The notes under the pieces: generated by a model | What the model saw: the letters and a program-made list of their open reading frames with translations, nothing else | Database searches by the model: none | What the model was told of the DNA's origin: nothing | From: Nilaparvata lugens | Taxonomy: Eukaryota > Arthropoda > Insecta > Hemiptera > Delphacidae | Length of the DNA stretch: 64,000 nt | NCBI RefSeq assembly: GCF_014356525.2 | Contig: NC_052504.1 | Location: forward strand, 60,375,637-60,439,636 | Reading direction: 5' to 3' | Made by a program: the position numbers and the translations under genes | Shown here: positions 53,246 to 64,000 of the stretch, one piece after another | Numbering within the stretch: position 1 is the stretch's first letter | Layout of the letters: each line of letters begins with the position of its first letter

Positions 53246-54885
53246 GCTGTCAGGCCGGCACCGAACGTTGCAGTAAGCTCCACAAGTGGTGATCTGGAGG
53301 AAGGGGGAGCCAGCGCACAGAGCGGTGTTGCCACAATTCACCTAGCGTCTTGCGCGGGGAGCTTACAGCACAGAGAACCTTATTTATCACACAATCCTTG
53401 TAAATTGCATAAACAGTTTATGCAGTCCCAAGATCTATGCTCTCTGCATTATGTCCTCAATCATGGCTGCAAAATCTGCAGTGTGTGCTCTCAAGATTCT
53501 AACACTTGAACTCATGCAAGATTCCGTCAGGTCCAATCATTCTCAATTCTTGTGTGATCTGTGTGAAATTGTGTTCTCAACACAATGGCAAACTGTTGAA
53601 ACACAGAAACAATTTTCATTGTTGTTCAAGTACCCATTGTGGATCTTTGAATTCTCCAGCGAAGGTCATGTTGATTCTCATCTTACAAAGTTTCATCAAA
53701 TCAGCATGCCAAATTCTTTGTTGGTGAATAACTATGTATATGAGTGGAATGATTAAAATGAAACGTACCATTGTAACATGTGTGGGGCCAAAACATACGA
53801 AGTTGATGTTTTCTCACATTTCACTAGCATCATCAAATCACATTGTTACCATTAGCTCAGAAATTTATGTCTCAGGATCTGAACATAAGAGTTATTGTCT
53901 CGACTTAGAAGTTGATTCCCAAGCTACTCATAATGTTACCATTTGCAAAGGCTGTTCAGGACATGTTTTGGAAGAAGTTCCTCTCCCAGCACACGATTTT
54001 ATTTGCCTTGGAGAAGTAATGTGCAAAATATGTTTGCAGCTTCAAAGAACCCCATTCATCAGGGACTCCCACATTAACAAAGAACACAGAAATTATCCTT
54101 GTGCTTTGGGGTGCACTGACACAATTCTATTCGACAATGGAGAAAAACTCCACGACCATTATTGTACAGATCATGATGTTAATTCATGTCACTTCTTTAG
54201 ATGTTTTGTGAGTTGTGCAGAAGGATTGATTGATGAAGCAGCATCTTCAGATGTGCCATTCAAACTATCATTCCGATGAGATCTCACCTAGTGACTCTCT
54301 TTTCAATGTACATTGTGGCAATAGGACGATTGGCCTTGTTTGCAGCCTCAGCGACTTGGAAGCTGTAATACAAATCAGTAGTCTGGAAGATCTATTCAAA
54401 CACCTCAACTATCATTCAGTTTCTCTTGGAGTGGTTTTTCATTTTTTCAAGAAAGATCATTTACATGAGAGCTTGCATTTGAGATTAAGCAGATTGAGGA
54501 ACATCGAAAAGTATTTTCAGAAGTCAGCTCAGAAACTAATGGGTCACAACAGAATGACAATAATCCTTCTCATGGATCCTATCCAGAAGATATTACTCAT
54601 TCATCCGTGAATACGGAAATTATTTTTCTTAGAAATTCAGACACCGAATATTCATGCAGAATGAAATCACAAGAAGATTACAGTCAGTGTGACGAGTCAC
54701 ACTCAAATCATCCTCAATCCAATGGATTTGAAATGAAAAATCCAAACAATCTTGTAAAAATGTTGCAATTATTGTAAACACTTCTGAAACTGAAGAAGAT
54801 GAAAGTATAGGGAAAACTCATGTTTTCATACTCAATTGGTATCAGAGAGCGTGGTTTATTTCATTTTGGTATTTTTTTTTAGTGT
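52620..54885 (+). repeat. Large inverted duplication, left arm
   Basis: Nearly identical in reverse complement to 55885-59512, except that the right arm has two extra segments (57513-58125 and the LINE 58605-59350). The two zinc-finger translations of 181 and 126 residues are identical between arms, including their stop positions. Outside 52620 similarity to the right arm falls clearly. Confidence 0.92.
53250..54760 (+). pseudogene. Decayed C2H2 zinc-finger gene, left copy
   Basis: Several frames together show zinc-finger features: 'HGCKICSVCSQDSNT', 'FLCDLCEIVFST' with 'KLLKHRNNFH' in another frame, 'SEGHVDSHLTKFH', 'YHCNMCGAKTYEVDVFSHF', 'VTICKGCSGHVLEE', 'VMCKICLQLQ' and 'YPCALGCTDTILFDNGEK' followed by LHDHYCTDH. 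At least four frame changes are needed, so no intact protein is made. Cys-x2-Cys pairs with distant His pairs fit tandem C2H2 fingers. I do not recognise the parent gene; host retrocopy or transposon cargo are both possible. Confidence 0.6.
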
Positions 54886-55880
54886 ATTAATTGAAAATTG
54901 AGGTTTCTATGATAATTGTAACTTGTGAATTTTATCATAAAAATAAATTGATGGATGTGATTGAAAAGATATTTTCCAATATATGATATCAATATATTTG
55001 TTTCTAAAAGTATTAATCCTGATTATCCATCAGAAGATGGTTTGACATTTGAAGTTAGAACTCTTGATAGTGATGAATCTATTTCATGTGGAGATGTAGT
55101 ATACTTAAGAGCTAACTATTGCTCCCTTATTAATAATTGCATAAGCTCTTCATAATTTAGAATTTGACAGGCTACAACCAATCTATTGATTTTTTAATAG
55201 AAAACCCCTAAGCTTTCCAAGGTTATTGATTAATCCACCTGAAGACTTTGATAATGAAACAGTCAACAGAACACTGCTAAATCTTAATAAAAATTTCTCA
55301 ATTTTATTAATAGACCAAGGCAAATGATTACTTTTGTTCAATCATTGTCTGATTTAGAGGTGAGTGATTATATTGATGATTTATTAATCCTTGTTGAAAG
55401 TTTATTACTCAGCTTCAACAATAGTTGAAAATGCTTCTACTGATAGAAACGTAAGTTTAGGAGCTATTCCAAAACGTATTGGTGACGACTTATATGTTAA
55501 TAAACAGCCGATCTTAAATGAGTGCTAGAATAAATAATTTCCATCATAAAAGTTGAGCAACATCATGAACAGATTAAAAACTCTGATCAAAAGCTAATAG
55601 GCACACTGCTTAATTATTTAATTCTCGTACAGTTGATAGTTCATTTAATAATTAATTATAGATGACAAAAGAATAGTATCTTGGTAAATTAATATTCCAA
55701 TCTGTTACAGACTTCACATCAACTTGTCATAATTTGTTTCAACTAGGTGCACTCCTGCTTCCTTATCTCAAAGTAGATAATGTTGTTTTCGAGTTGTTAC
55801 TTCTTGGTGAACAGTGAACCTGAAAAATTTTCTTATTAGTTCTCAATCATCATTGAATCCTAGTTTGTCAGTTCATACTC
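54850..55880 (+). repeat. Repeat A, central copy (spacer of the inverted duplication)
   Basis: Matches 59830-60860 with many substitutions: TGATTGAAAAGATATTTTCC, TTAATCCTGATTATCCATCA, GAACTCTTGATAGTGATGAA, GGAGCTATTCCAAAACGTAT and GCACTCCTGCTTCC. A short frame (54961-55155) gives DYPSEDGLTFEVRTLDSDES, part of an unidentified protein, with frame breaks on both sides. Confidence 0.75.
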
Positions 55881-55959
55881 TAAAAAAATACCAAAATGAA
55901 ATAAACCACGCTCTCTGATACCAATTGAGTATGAAAACATGAGTTTTCCCTATACTTTC

Positions 55960-57629
55960 ATCTTCTTCAGTTTCAGAAGTGTTTACAATAATTGCAACAT
56001 TTTTACAAGATTGTTTGGATTTTTCATTTCAAATCCATTGGATTGAGGATGATTTGAGTGTGACTCGTCACACTGACTGTAATCTTCTTGTGATTTCATT
56101 CTGCATGAATATTCGGTGTCTGAATTTCTAAGAAAAATAATTTCCGTATTCACGGATGAATGAGTAATATCTTCTGGATAGGATCCATGAGAAGGATTAT
56201 TGTCATTCTGTTGTGACCCATTAGTTTCTGAGCTGACTTCTGAAAATACTTTTCGATGTTCCTCAATCTGCTTAATCTCAAATGCAAGCTCTCATGTAAA
56301 TGATCTTTCTTGAAAAAATGAAAAACCACTCCAAGAGAAACTGAATGATAGTTGAGGTGTTTGAATAGATCTTCCAGACTACTGATTTGTATTACAGCTT
56401 CCAAGTCGCTGAGGCTGCAAACAAGGCCAATCGTCCTATTGCCACAATGTACATTGAAAAGAGAGTCACTAGGTGAGATCTCATCGGAATGATAGTTTGA
56501 ATGGCACATCTGAAGATGCTGCTTCATCAATCAATCCTTCTGCACAACTCACAAAACATCTAAAGAAGTGACATGAATTAACATCATGATCTGTACAATA
56601 ATGGTCGTGGAGTTTTTCTCCATTGTCGAATAGAATTGTGTCAGTGCACCCCAAAGCACAAGGATAATTTCTGTGTTCTTTGTTAATGTGGGAGTCCCTG
56701 ATGAATGGGGTTCTTTGAAGCTGCAAACATATTTTGCACATTACTTCTCCAAGGCAAATAAAATCGTGTGCTGGGAGAGGAACTTCTTCCAAAACATGTC
56801 CTGAACAGCCTTTGCAAATGGTAACATTATGAGTAGCTTGGGAATCAACTTCTAAGTCGAGACAATAACTCTTATGTTCAGATCCTGAGACATAAATTTC
56901 TGAGCTAATGGTAACAATGTGATTTGATGATGCTAGTGAAATGTGAGAAAACATCAACTTCGTATGTTTTGGCCCCACACATGTTACAATGGTACGTTTC
57001 ATTTTAATCATTCCACTCATATACATAGTTATTCACCAACAAAGAATTTGGCATGCTGATTTGATGAAACTTTGTAAGATGAGAATCAACATGACCTTCG
57101 CTGGAGAATTCAAAGATCCACAATGGGCACTTGAACAACAAATGAAAATTGTTTCTGTGTTTCAACAGTTTGCCATTGTGTTGAGAACACAATTTCACAC
57201 AGATCACACAAGAATTGAGAATGATTGGACCTGACGGAATCTTGCATGAGTTCAAGTGTTAGAATCTTGAGAGCACACACTGCAGATTTTGCAGCCATGA
57301 TTGAGGACATAATGCAGAGAGCATAGATCTTGGGACTGCATAAACTGTTTATGCAATTTACAAGGATTGTGTGATAAATAAGGTTCTCTGTGCTGTAAGC
57401 TCCCCGCGCAAGACGCTAGGTGAATTGTAGCAACACCGCTCTGTGCGCTGGCTCCCCCTTCCTCCAGATCACCACTTGTGGAGCTTACTGCAACCTTCGG
57501 TGCCGGCCTGTACCGAGCTCTGCAGTGCTGGCTGGTTGCTTGGCTGAATCGGACTAGGCGCTGAGACAGCAAATAATAGCTGCGTTGGTGGGAATGCGAG
57601 CGGCCGCAGTAACATCTTCCACCCAGCAA
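55960..57629 (-). pseudogene. Decayed C2H2 zinc-finger gene, right copy
   Basis: The same fossil gene as 53250-54760, with the same stops and frame changes, which shows that decay preceded duplication. This copy also retains a longer N-terminal frame (57629, MLGGRCYCGRSHSHQRSYYL) and a GC-richer upstream region (57513-58125) missing from the left copy. One single-base difference in a T run (about 57145) shifts the local frame relative to the left copy. Confidence 0.6.
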
Positions 57630-58125
57630 TGGTCGGCGTAGTTCCGCCTAGCAGAAAGACGAAAGATCAATCCAGTCGGTTATTTGATCCCTCCAGCCAG
57701 GCTCAGCCAAGCAGCCGAGACAATAGAACAATGGAGTGGCGGTCTTATTCGCGTTCATCAGCAGTTTTCTTTCTCACGATTATTTTGATTTTTGTGTGTC
57801 AATAATAACTCCAGTCACCAGTAAAAAGTTTCCAGAAACGTGGTGTAATACCATATTAATGACTTTTCATGATGATTTTTAATTATTTAAAAACATTGTT
57901 GACATTCTGAGCCTTTAGGCTAAACTTGGGGTCGCTGAGAACGAATCTGCAATCAGAATTTCTCTATCACGAAAAATAACGAAAAAAAAATCCAGCTGTT
58001 GATCTTTCAGCAACCGTTAACAGTCATCCTGCAATGCGGCCGAAACACTTCCAAGCCAGACACCCATCTCGAATGACAACAACGCCAAGCTCTAAGAAAC
58101 CATCCTGCACTGCGGCGCTAGATTG
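57513..58125 (-). other. Right-arm-specific segment upstream of zinc-finger fossil
   Basis: Bounded by the shared phrases GGTGCCGGCCTG (57510) and TTGACAGCCATCTACGATGG (58124). In the left arm these phrases are almost adjacent (53245-53262). It contains GCGAGCGGCCGCAGTAACAT and Ser/Arg-rich frames. It may be the original 5' part of the zinc-finger unit, deleted from the left arm, or an insertion on the right. Confidence 0.6.
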
Positions 58126-59815
58126 ACAGCCATCTACGATGGAACCGGCGATCGCCGGCATCGCCAAGCGCGAAGTTTGTGCAGTAATCTGATTTTTACT
58201 TGCTCAAAAGCTACCATCGGTTGATATTCATAGGCAGTTGTGTGAAGTTTATGGTGAAGCTTATACCAGTGTTCAACACGTCCGCTAATGGTGTAGGGAG
58301 TTCTACAAAGGACGCACAGACATCCACGATGAGCAAAGAAGTAGGAGTCCATCGATCTTCAAAGAAGTTGTGTCAAAAATTGATCAAATTCTGCTGAATA
58401 TTGGAGTATAACGATACCGGGATACGGGAATTGGCCGCCCGGGTTTCTGAAGTTTGTGAGAATTCAGTCCATACGATTTTGACGGAAAGGCTAGGTTTTC
58501 ACATGATGTGTGCGCGGTGGGTCCCACACATGCTCTCAGAAACCAACAAAACCAAATGCGACAAGTGTGCACAGTATTTTCTTCGAAAATGCACTGAGAA
58601 TCAAATCAAATCAATTTATTCCTTTTTATAAATACACATTACAAAAAATTATAGAAAGCATTATAGGAAATTTTCTTCACATGGGCTATGATGCCTGTGT
58701 GCGAAGAAGAGTCCGAATCATTTAATATATTCATTTTAATTCAGAGGAGGAAACAAGAGGAAAAACTAACTAAAGAGAGAGAAAAAAAATGGAAGAAGGG
58801 AAGAGAAGGGGAAAGAAAGAGAGAAATAGTAAGAAGAAAGTACAGAATAGAAAAGTTTTAATTTGGGTCGAGGATCATCCATCAGGGCCGCCAGGCAAGC
58901 ACATGCCAGAGACGGACATAGCAAATTAAAAACAGATTATTATTTTCAAAAAACCTTCTAGAAATGGTAAGCAGACCGCAATAACATCTCCGATGTTTCT
59001 CTACTCTGTTGGAACAGCCAAGAGAGTAAAATTTTCTTGTACGCGGCATTACTGTATGTGTTAAAGATTGACAACTGAACAGGCATGTTGCAACACAAGC
59101 GATGAGCAATATAATAGGGGCATCGGGATGAGGCCAGACTCGTCAATCTAGGCATCCTTATGTTGCTAATGCTAGAGGCACGTGTGAAATGGTCATGATT
59201 TGATGAAATTATATTTAAACTTTCCCTTCTTTTATGCATATGCACAAGTAGTGCCTTGATAAAAAGCTGTCGAATATCCAAAACCTGAAACTCCATGAAA
59301 AGCTGATCAGTAGGATAACGTCTTGGATGGCCTGCCGCAGCCTTGATAAAAGCCGAATGCCGAAGGTTTCTCAGACTCCATTGTTACCGGGGATGAAACG
59401 TGGTGTCATTACGTCACCAAAAAAACGAAACAACAATCGCGACTATGGCACCATACTGGATCGCCTGAACCAAAGAAATTCAAGCAGACGCTGTCCGCAG
59501 GGATAGTGAAGACTACGGTCTTTTGGGACTGTAGAGGCTTTCTGCTTGTTGATTTTTTGCCTTGAGGGACGACAATATATTCAGGAAAATTATTGCAAGA
59601 CTTTGAAAAACTCAGAAGAGCTATCCAAAATTTCAAGAGATGAAGATTGACAAAGATGAATATGAGTCCACAACAATGTGCGCCCGCACGTCTCTCACCA
59701 AACCAAGGAGTTAATTGACAGTTTTGGCTGGGATCTCATTGAACATGCTCCCTACTGCCTTTATCTTGCACCAAATGATTTCCACTTGTTTCCAAAAATA
59801 AAGCAACACTTGGGC
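58125..59815 (+). pseudogene. Mariner transposase remnant, right copy
   Basis: Plus strand: the same N-terminal region as the left copy, split by a LINE insertion at 58605-59350, then 'SDSIVTGDETWCHYVTKKTK', 'SRLWHHTGSPEPKKFKQTLS' and, more diverged, 'VFWDCRGFLLVDFLP', 'LRRAIQNFKR', with a frame-shifted HDNAR/H-x-PYSPDL-type end. It includes the VFWDCRG segment missing in the left copy. Not functional. Confidence 0.85.
58605..59350 (-). pseudogene. R1/jockey-like LINE 3' fragment inside mariner
   Basis: Inserted between GCACTGAGA and GAATGCCGAAG of the mariner. On the minus strand the frame 59296-58958 gives a LINE ORF2 tail: 'FIKALLVHMHKRRESLNI', 'RMPRLTSLASSRCPYYIAHR' and 'NTYSNAAYKKILLSWL'. 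A purine-rich 3' UTR and a TTGATTTGATTTGAT tail (58605-58620) mark the 3' end. Confidence 0.8.
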
Positions 59816-59829
59816 CGTTTTCCCATTTG

Positions 59830-60860
59830 GTAGCAGATTTTATTGGTTTATTTCATTCTGGTAGTTTGTTCAGTGTATTGATTGAAAATCAAGGATATTA
59901 TGATAATTTTAACTTGTAAATTCTACTATAAATCATCATGGACGTGATTGAAAAGGTATTTTCTAAGATTGATATCAATTAATTTATCTCTAAATGGATT
60001 AATCCTGATTATCCAGCAAAAGATGATTTGATATTTGAAATAAAAATTCTTGATAGTGATGATTCAGTGTTAAGTAGAGATGTAGATTAGAGCTAATCAT
60101 TATCTTTATCTTATTAATAATCTCATGAGCTTCAAATAATTTCTCATGTGGCAGGCTACATTCAATCTACTGATTTTCTAACAGAAAAAAATCTAAGCTT
60201 TCCATGTTTATTGACGAATTACCTAAAGAAACAATCAAGAGGAACATTGCTAAATCTGAATAAAAATTTCATTTTATTCATAGAACAATGCAAATTATTA
60301 CTTTTGTTCAATATAATGTCTGATGTTGAGGTGAGTGATTATATTAATGATTCATTATAATCCTTGTTGAAAGTTTAGTACTCAACTGCAACAAAATTTT
60401 AAATTTGCAAAGTTTATTAGCTAGGAATGCTTCTACTGTTAGAAATGTAAGATTTGGAGCTATTCCAAAACGTATTTGTGATAAATTTCAAAATATGATG
60501 ATAAACAACTGATGTGAAATGAGTGCTAGCATAAATAATTTTCATCATAATCAAGTTTAACAACATCTAGAACTGATTAAAAACTCTAAACAATAGTTCA
60601 ATAGTAAACTTCGTACAAGTAGTTCATAGGCTCAGTTCAGTTATCTATTCTCCCTATGGTTGATAGATAATTTTATTAATTGTGGAATTCAGTTGAAAAA
60701 TATCTTTGTAATATTACAATGTGTAATTTTGACTTGTCTCAGTCTCTAGCACTCCTGCTAATCTCAAAAGTGATAAGGTTGTTTTTGAGTTATCTCTTGG
60801 TGAAGCTAATAAATTTTCAAATATAATCATAATGTGATTCACTCTAAACTAAATATAGAT
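59830..60860 (+). repeat. Repeat A, outer right copy
   Basis: Matches the central copy 54850-55880 in order: GTGTATTGATTGAAAATCAA, GGACGTGATTGAAAAGGTAT, TTAATCCTGATTATCCAGCA, GGAGCTATTCCAAAACGTAT and GCACTCCTGCTAATCTC. A short frame 60148-60360 reads 'LLNLNKNFILFIEQCKLL' and 'MSDVEVSDYINDSL', parallel to a frame in the central copy, so repeat A once encoded a protein that I cannot identify. Confidence 0.7.
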
Positions 60861-63589
60861 TATTCATATCAGTAACTGTTAGGTTATATTGTTAGTTTTG
60901 ATAATTTTTATTCTCTTTTGTATTTCTGATTCTCTATCAAACTTTTGCTATGATTTTGTACTGATATTTTTTGAGAGTTGTGATTTTTTTACCATAATGT
61001 TCTCTTGTAGATTGTGGAATTTTTGTATGTGATACTCAACGTATAGGACATTTGTCTAGTCTATCCTATTGTGTTATCTCGAGTGAGTATAATATGTTGT
61101 TTATATTGAGTGAATAGAGCACTACTCAGATATGATACTTTTGATAAATCAAGGTATAGCTGTATCAATCCTTAAATTGTTTGTCATTATTGGAATATTC
61201 TAATTTCAGCAAAAGGCCTCATAGTATGAGTTAAAATTACATTTTCTTTTCTGGTAATTGATTTGGTTTTTGTTTTGTAACTTTGTAAGACCTAACTTAT
61301 GTGAGGTCAAAATAGCTATAGAGCTAGATTGTAACTAGGAAGAATTTGTTAGTTTTTTTATAGCTCATCCGATTTAGTTATGTAACTGCCCCAGAATAGA
61401 ATATATCTGATTATTGCCTAAAAGGAGGGTAACTTGATAAACAACAACATTGTATTACCTAATGATTTTTTTTCATTTATTGTGCAAACTACTTGAAATT
61501 TGAAGAACGAAATATGCTGTACATTTTATCAAAATATTATTTCTACAGAAACTACCTGCCAATACGATACTGCTATCTTTATAAATTTTACTACAACAGA
61601 TTCATCACTAATTAGGGTATTGGTCAGGTAAAAAGTTTTATGGGGTGAATTTTATTGGCACTCACCCACAGCTATAACTCCCTCTGGTAATTCCAAAACA
61701 CAGGACACTCACGCCTATCATTATGCTGGAAAATAATTAGTTGAAACTAACTTCACTTTTTACATTGGTTTTTGATACGCTTGATAACGTGGTTGCCTAA
61801 TGACGAGTGGTAGTTTTCCGTCCAGAAAACTTTCCCTCTCCACGTCAGTGTGCCAGAAGGCCTAACTGCTGCTAGTAAAAGAGTCGGTTCTCATGATATT
61901 CGGCAAGCGGGTACTTGCAAGGTATCCAATATTCCTCTGTGAGAATATCCACCAGCTACCAAACATCCGCCATCTCCTTGCCTCGTGGAGCCGTCACATC
62001 CGTGAGAACTAGCAAATATCCCTGAATTTGCTGGTTCTCAGGGTCGTTTAGACATAAGTTAGCAGAATCTTATTGTCGCTGCAATAATACTACTTAGGTA
62101 CTTGCCACTAAAATTTTCCACTTAAGTCCAACTACAGGAATTATTATTCTAATATCAGAGTTTTGTCTCCTTAAAATTCTAAAACCCAAAATAATCAACC
62201 AATAAAATAAGTCTTACTCATTTAAGTCTTACACAGTTCTCTAGGTCTATGGAAAGGAACAACCACATAACTCAGTATTAATAAATTCTTTTATTTCGTT
62301 TGGTGTAAATTTGTCTAAAATATTTATTTTGTAGTCCAAAGGTGGACATTGTTGAATGTTGTATTTAAAAAAATATTTTTTTTTCATTTATTTTGCAGTA
62401 ATGGCTCATTCTTCATATTTATAATAAAATTTTTAAGAATTAGTTACTTATTCAAATCTTCACGCTTCACTGACTAACACTATAAAATTACTATAGGCAT
62501 CCATGTATGAAAATATCATGGTATTACCAGAGCTAGTATGGGGTACAACAACTATATTACCCACGGTATGGCCATTGACTGTCATGCTTCTGATTGGTTA
62601 GCTCGGTCACATGGTACAAATCCGCCATTAAGATTCCAAACGAACATTTTTAAGTCCTATCTTATAGCATTAGAAATTTGGAACTTATTACTTCTTTTAC
62701 CGATTGTAAACATATTTTGAACTCACGATGAGTTTGATACAATCATCATTTTCGAAGGGAAAATGATTATACTTTAATATGAGCAATAAAGAAAATTTTA
62801 AAAACACTAATAAAGCTTAAAACATTAATTTTCCTTCCTTCGGACTCATCGCAGACCACTTCTAGAGCTTTCGAGGACAACTTATTGGGAACCAGTGATC
62901 TAGATAAATATGCGGAAAGATAAAATTTCAATTTTATTGTATTTCCTCATCCAATGTATTGGATCGAACTTCAAATAATCCAATTTCAAAATACTTTTTG
63001 CGGCTTAATTAAATATAACATTTTATGAATTTTTCAACCGTGATTAAGTGCTGATTAAGTAGTACGTCTTGACTTCTATTATTGATTCTCTTCAGTACTA
63101 AATAATAATAATATTGAGTTATTGATATAATATGGATTTAGTGCTGCATTACCACGATCTAAAGATTTGAAATATCACTAAATATGAATAATAATGGTTA
63201 TGGGTTATGTGTTTTCTTTTTCAATTGCTTACAAATTAATCATTAAGTAGAACTTTGGCTAGAGCAATTGATTTTTCCACAGTTTATATCCAATGTTGTG
63301 TTTACATTATTTTCGTCATTTCATTTCATTTCTATTTCACCACCTACATCACAAGGATGAGGGGCACTTCAAACTTATTAGCTGTCAACTAATAAAACAA
63401 AATATTTGAATGTTATGGAATCTATTGTGATGAGAATTCCATCATATTTCTACAAATAGATATGATAACTTTATTATTATTTGTCAATGGAACGAAATTT
63501 ATTACAATATCATGACATATTTCAAAAGTTTTTTGGAGATTCTGCTTTCAGGTTACGTTACCTACCTTTCATTTTTACTTTCCTTGCCC
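60861..63589. other. AT-rich, no gene recognised
   Basis: No conserved frame, tandem array or inverted repeat was seen. A GC-richer patch at about 61790-62050 (CCGTCCAGAAAACTTTCCCT, GCCTCGTGGAGCCGTCACAT) is not explained. Confidence 0.4.
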
Positions 63590-64000
63590 TATTACCATAG
63601 GTAAGGAAAGTATTGCTTTCCGAAAAAATTAAGGTACCCAAATTTCTATACGTTTCAAGGTCCCCTGAGTCCAAAAAAGTGGTTTTTGGGTATTGGTCTG
63701 TATGTGTTTGTGTGTGTGTGTATGTGCGTCTGTGTACACGATATCTCATCTCCCAATAAACGGAATGACTTAATTTGGAACTTAAGGTCCTTACAATATA
63801 AGTATCCTACACGAACTATTTCGATCATATGCAATTCAAGATGGCGGCTAAAATGGCGAAAATGTTGTCAAAAACAGGTTTTTTTGCAATTTTCTGAAAA
63901 ACGGCTCCAACGATTTTGATTAAATTCATACCTAAAATAGTCATTGATAAGCTTCATCAACTGCCACAAGTCCCATATCTGTAAAAATTTCAGGAGCTCC
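63590..64000 (+). repeat. Interspersed repeat running off the window
   Basis: Starts near TAGGTAAGGAAAGTATTGCT and continues with GTTTCAAGGTCCCCTGAGTC, a GTGTGTTTGTGTGTG run, AAGATGGCGGCTAAAATGGC and ACGGCTCCAACGATTTTGAT. This is a style of high-copy repeat common in hemipteran genomes (recollection, not searched). It shares the 'cggctc(t/c)aacgatt' phrase with about 1085. Confidence 0.6.

Larger units (their letters stand above)
55885..59512 (-). repeat. Large inverted duplication, right arm
   Basis: The reverse complement of 52620-54885 at very high identity, starting at the CATGAGTTTTCCC/CACGCTCTCTGATACCAATT phrase next to the spacer. It includes the zinc-finger pseudogene (minus) and the mariner 5' part (plus). 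Confidence 0.92.

Overview
This 64 kb window is AT-rich, intron-containing and packed with transposons. It looks like insect genomic DNA, probably hemipteran. The reasons are the piRNA-type phospholipase D gene, jockey/R1/RTE-type LINE debris, mariner copies, many palindromic MITEs and a dense set of AGGCCTA-type repeats. Species assignment is inference. No bacterial gene, tRNA, rRNA or CRISPR array was seen.

The only host gene I can support is on the + strand: a zucchini/PLD6-like phospholipase D nuclease. Three phase-compatible coding exons are visible (11222-11299, 21168-21352, 50977-51209); the first coding exon with the start codon was not found. The last exon carries the single HKD motif and is separated from the rest by an intron of about 29.6 kb.

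That intron contains the main discovery, a 25,151-bp Polinton/Maverick (adintovirus-like) endogenous element at 24046-49196. It has matching terminal inverted repeats starting AGTAGGATAAAAATGAGAGA and a perfect 6-bp target duplication TATACT. It landed inside an older non-LTR retrotransposon with a restriction-like-endonuclease domain, whose reading frame resumes across the insertion. Read on the minus strand from right to left, it holds an unknown ORF, DDE integrase, packaging ATPase, a conserved acidic protein, a phospholipase A2-like/protease gene with a spliced first exon, minor capsid, major capsid, several unknown genes and protein-primed DNA polymerase B. On the opposite strand lies an unusual proline-rich gene with two PPxY motifs and a C-terminal RING finger. 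Nearly every gene carries stops or frameshifts. Two LINEs have inserted into the element (RTE type at about 25.3-26.9 kb; an FLYWCH/SGNH-bearing jockey/CR1-type LINE at about 33.05-36.9 kb), so it is a fossil.

The left 23 kb (upstream introns of the PLD gene) is a mosaic of MITEs, tandem repeats, LINE 3' ends and a 1.3-kb nonautonomous TIR element in three copies. A local segmental duplication copied one PLD exon. Each duplicate later received a different transposon, so each serves as the other's empty site.

The right end (52-61 kb) is a large inverted duplication. Mariner and decayed C2H2 zinc-finger sequences face each other across a 1-kb spacer of another repeated sequence, with further copies of that spacer sequence at both outer edges. 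The final 400 bp enters another interspersed repeat that runs off the window.
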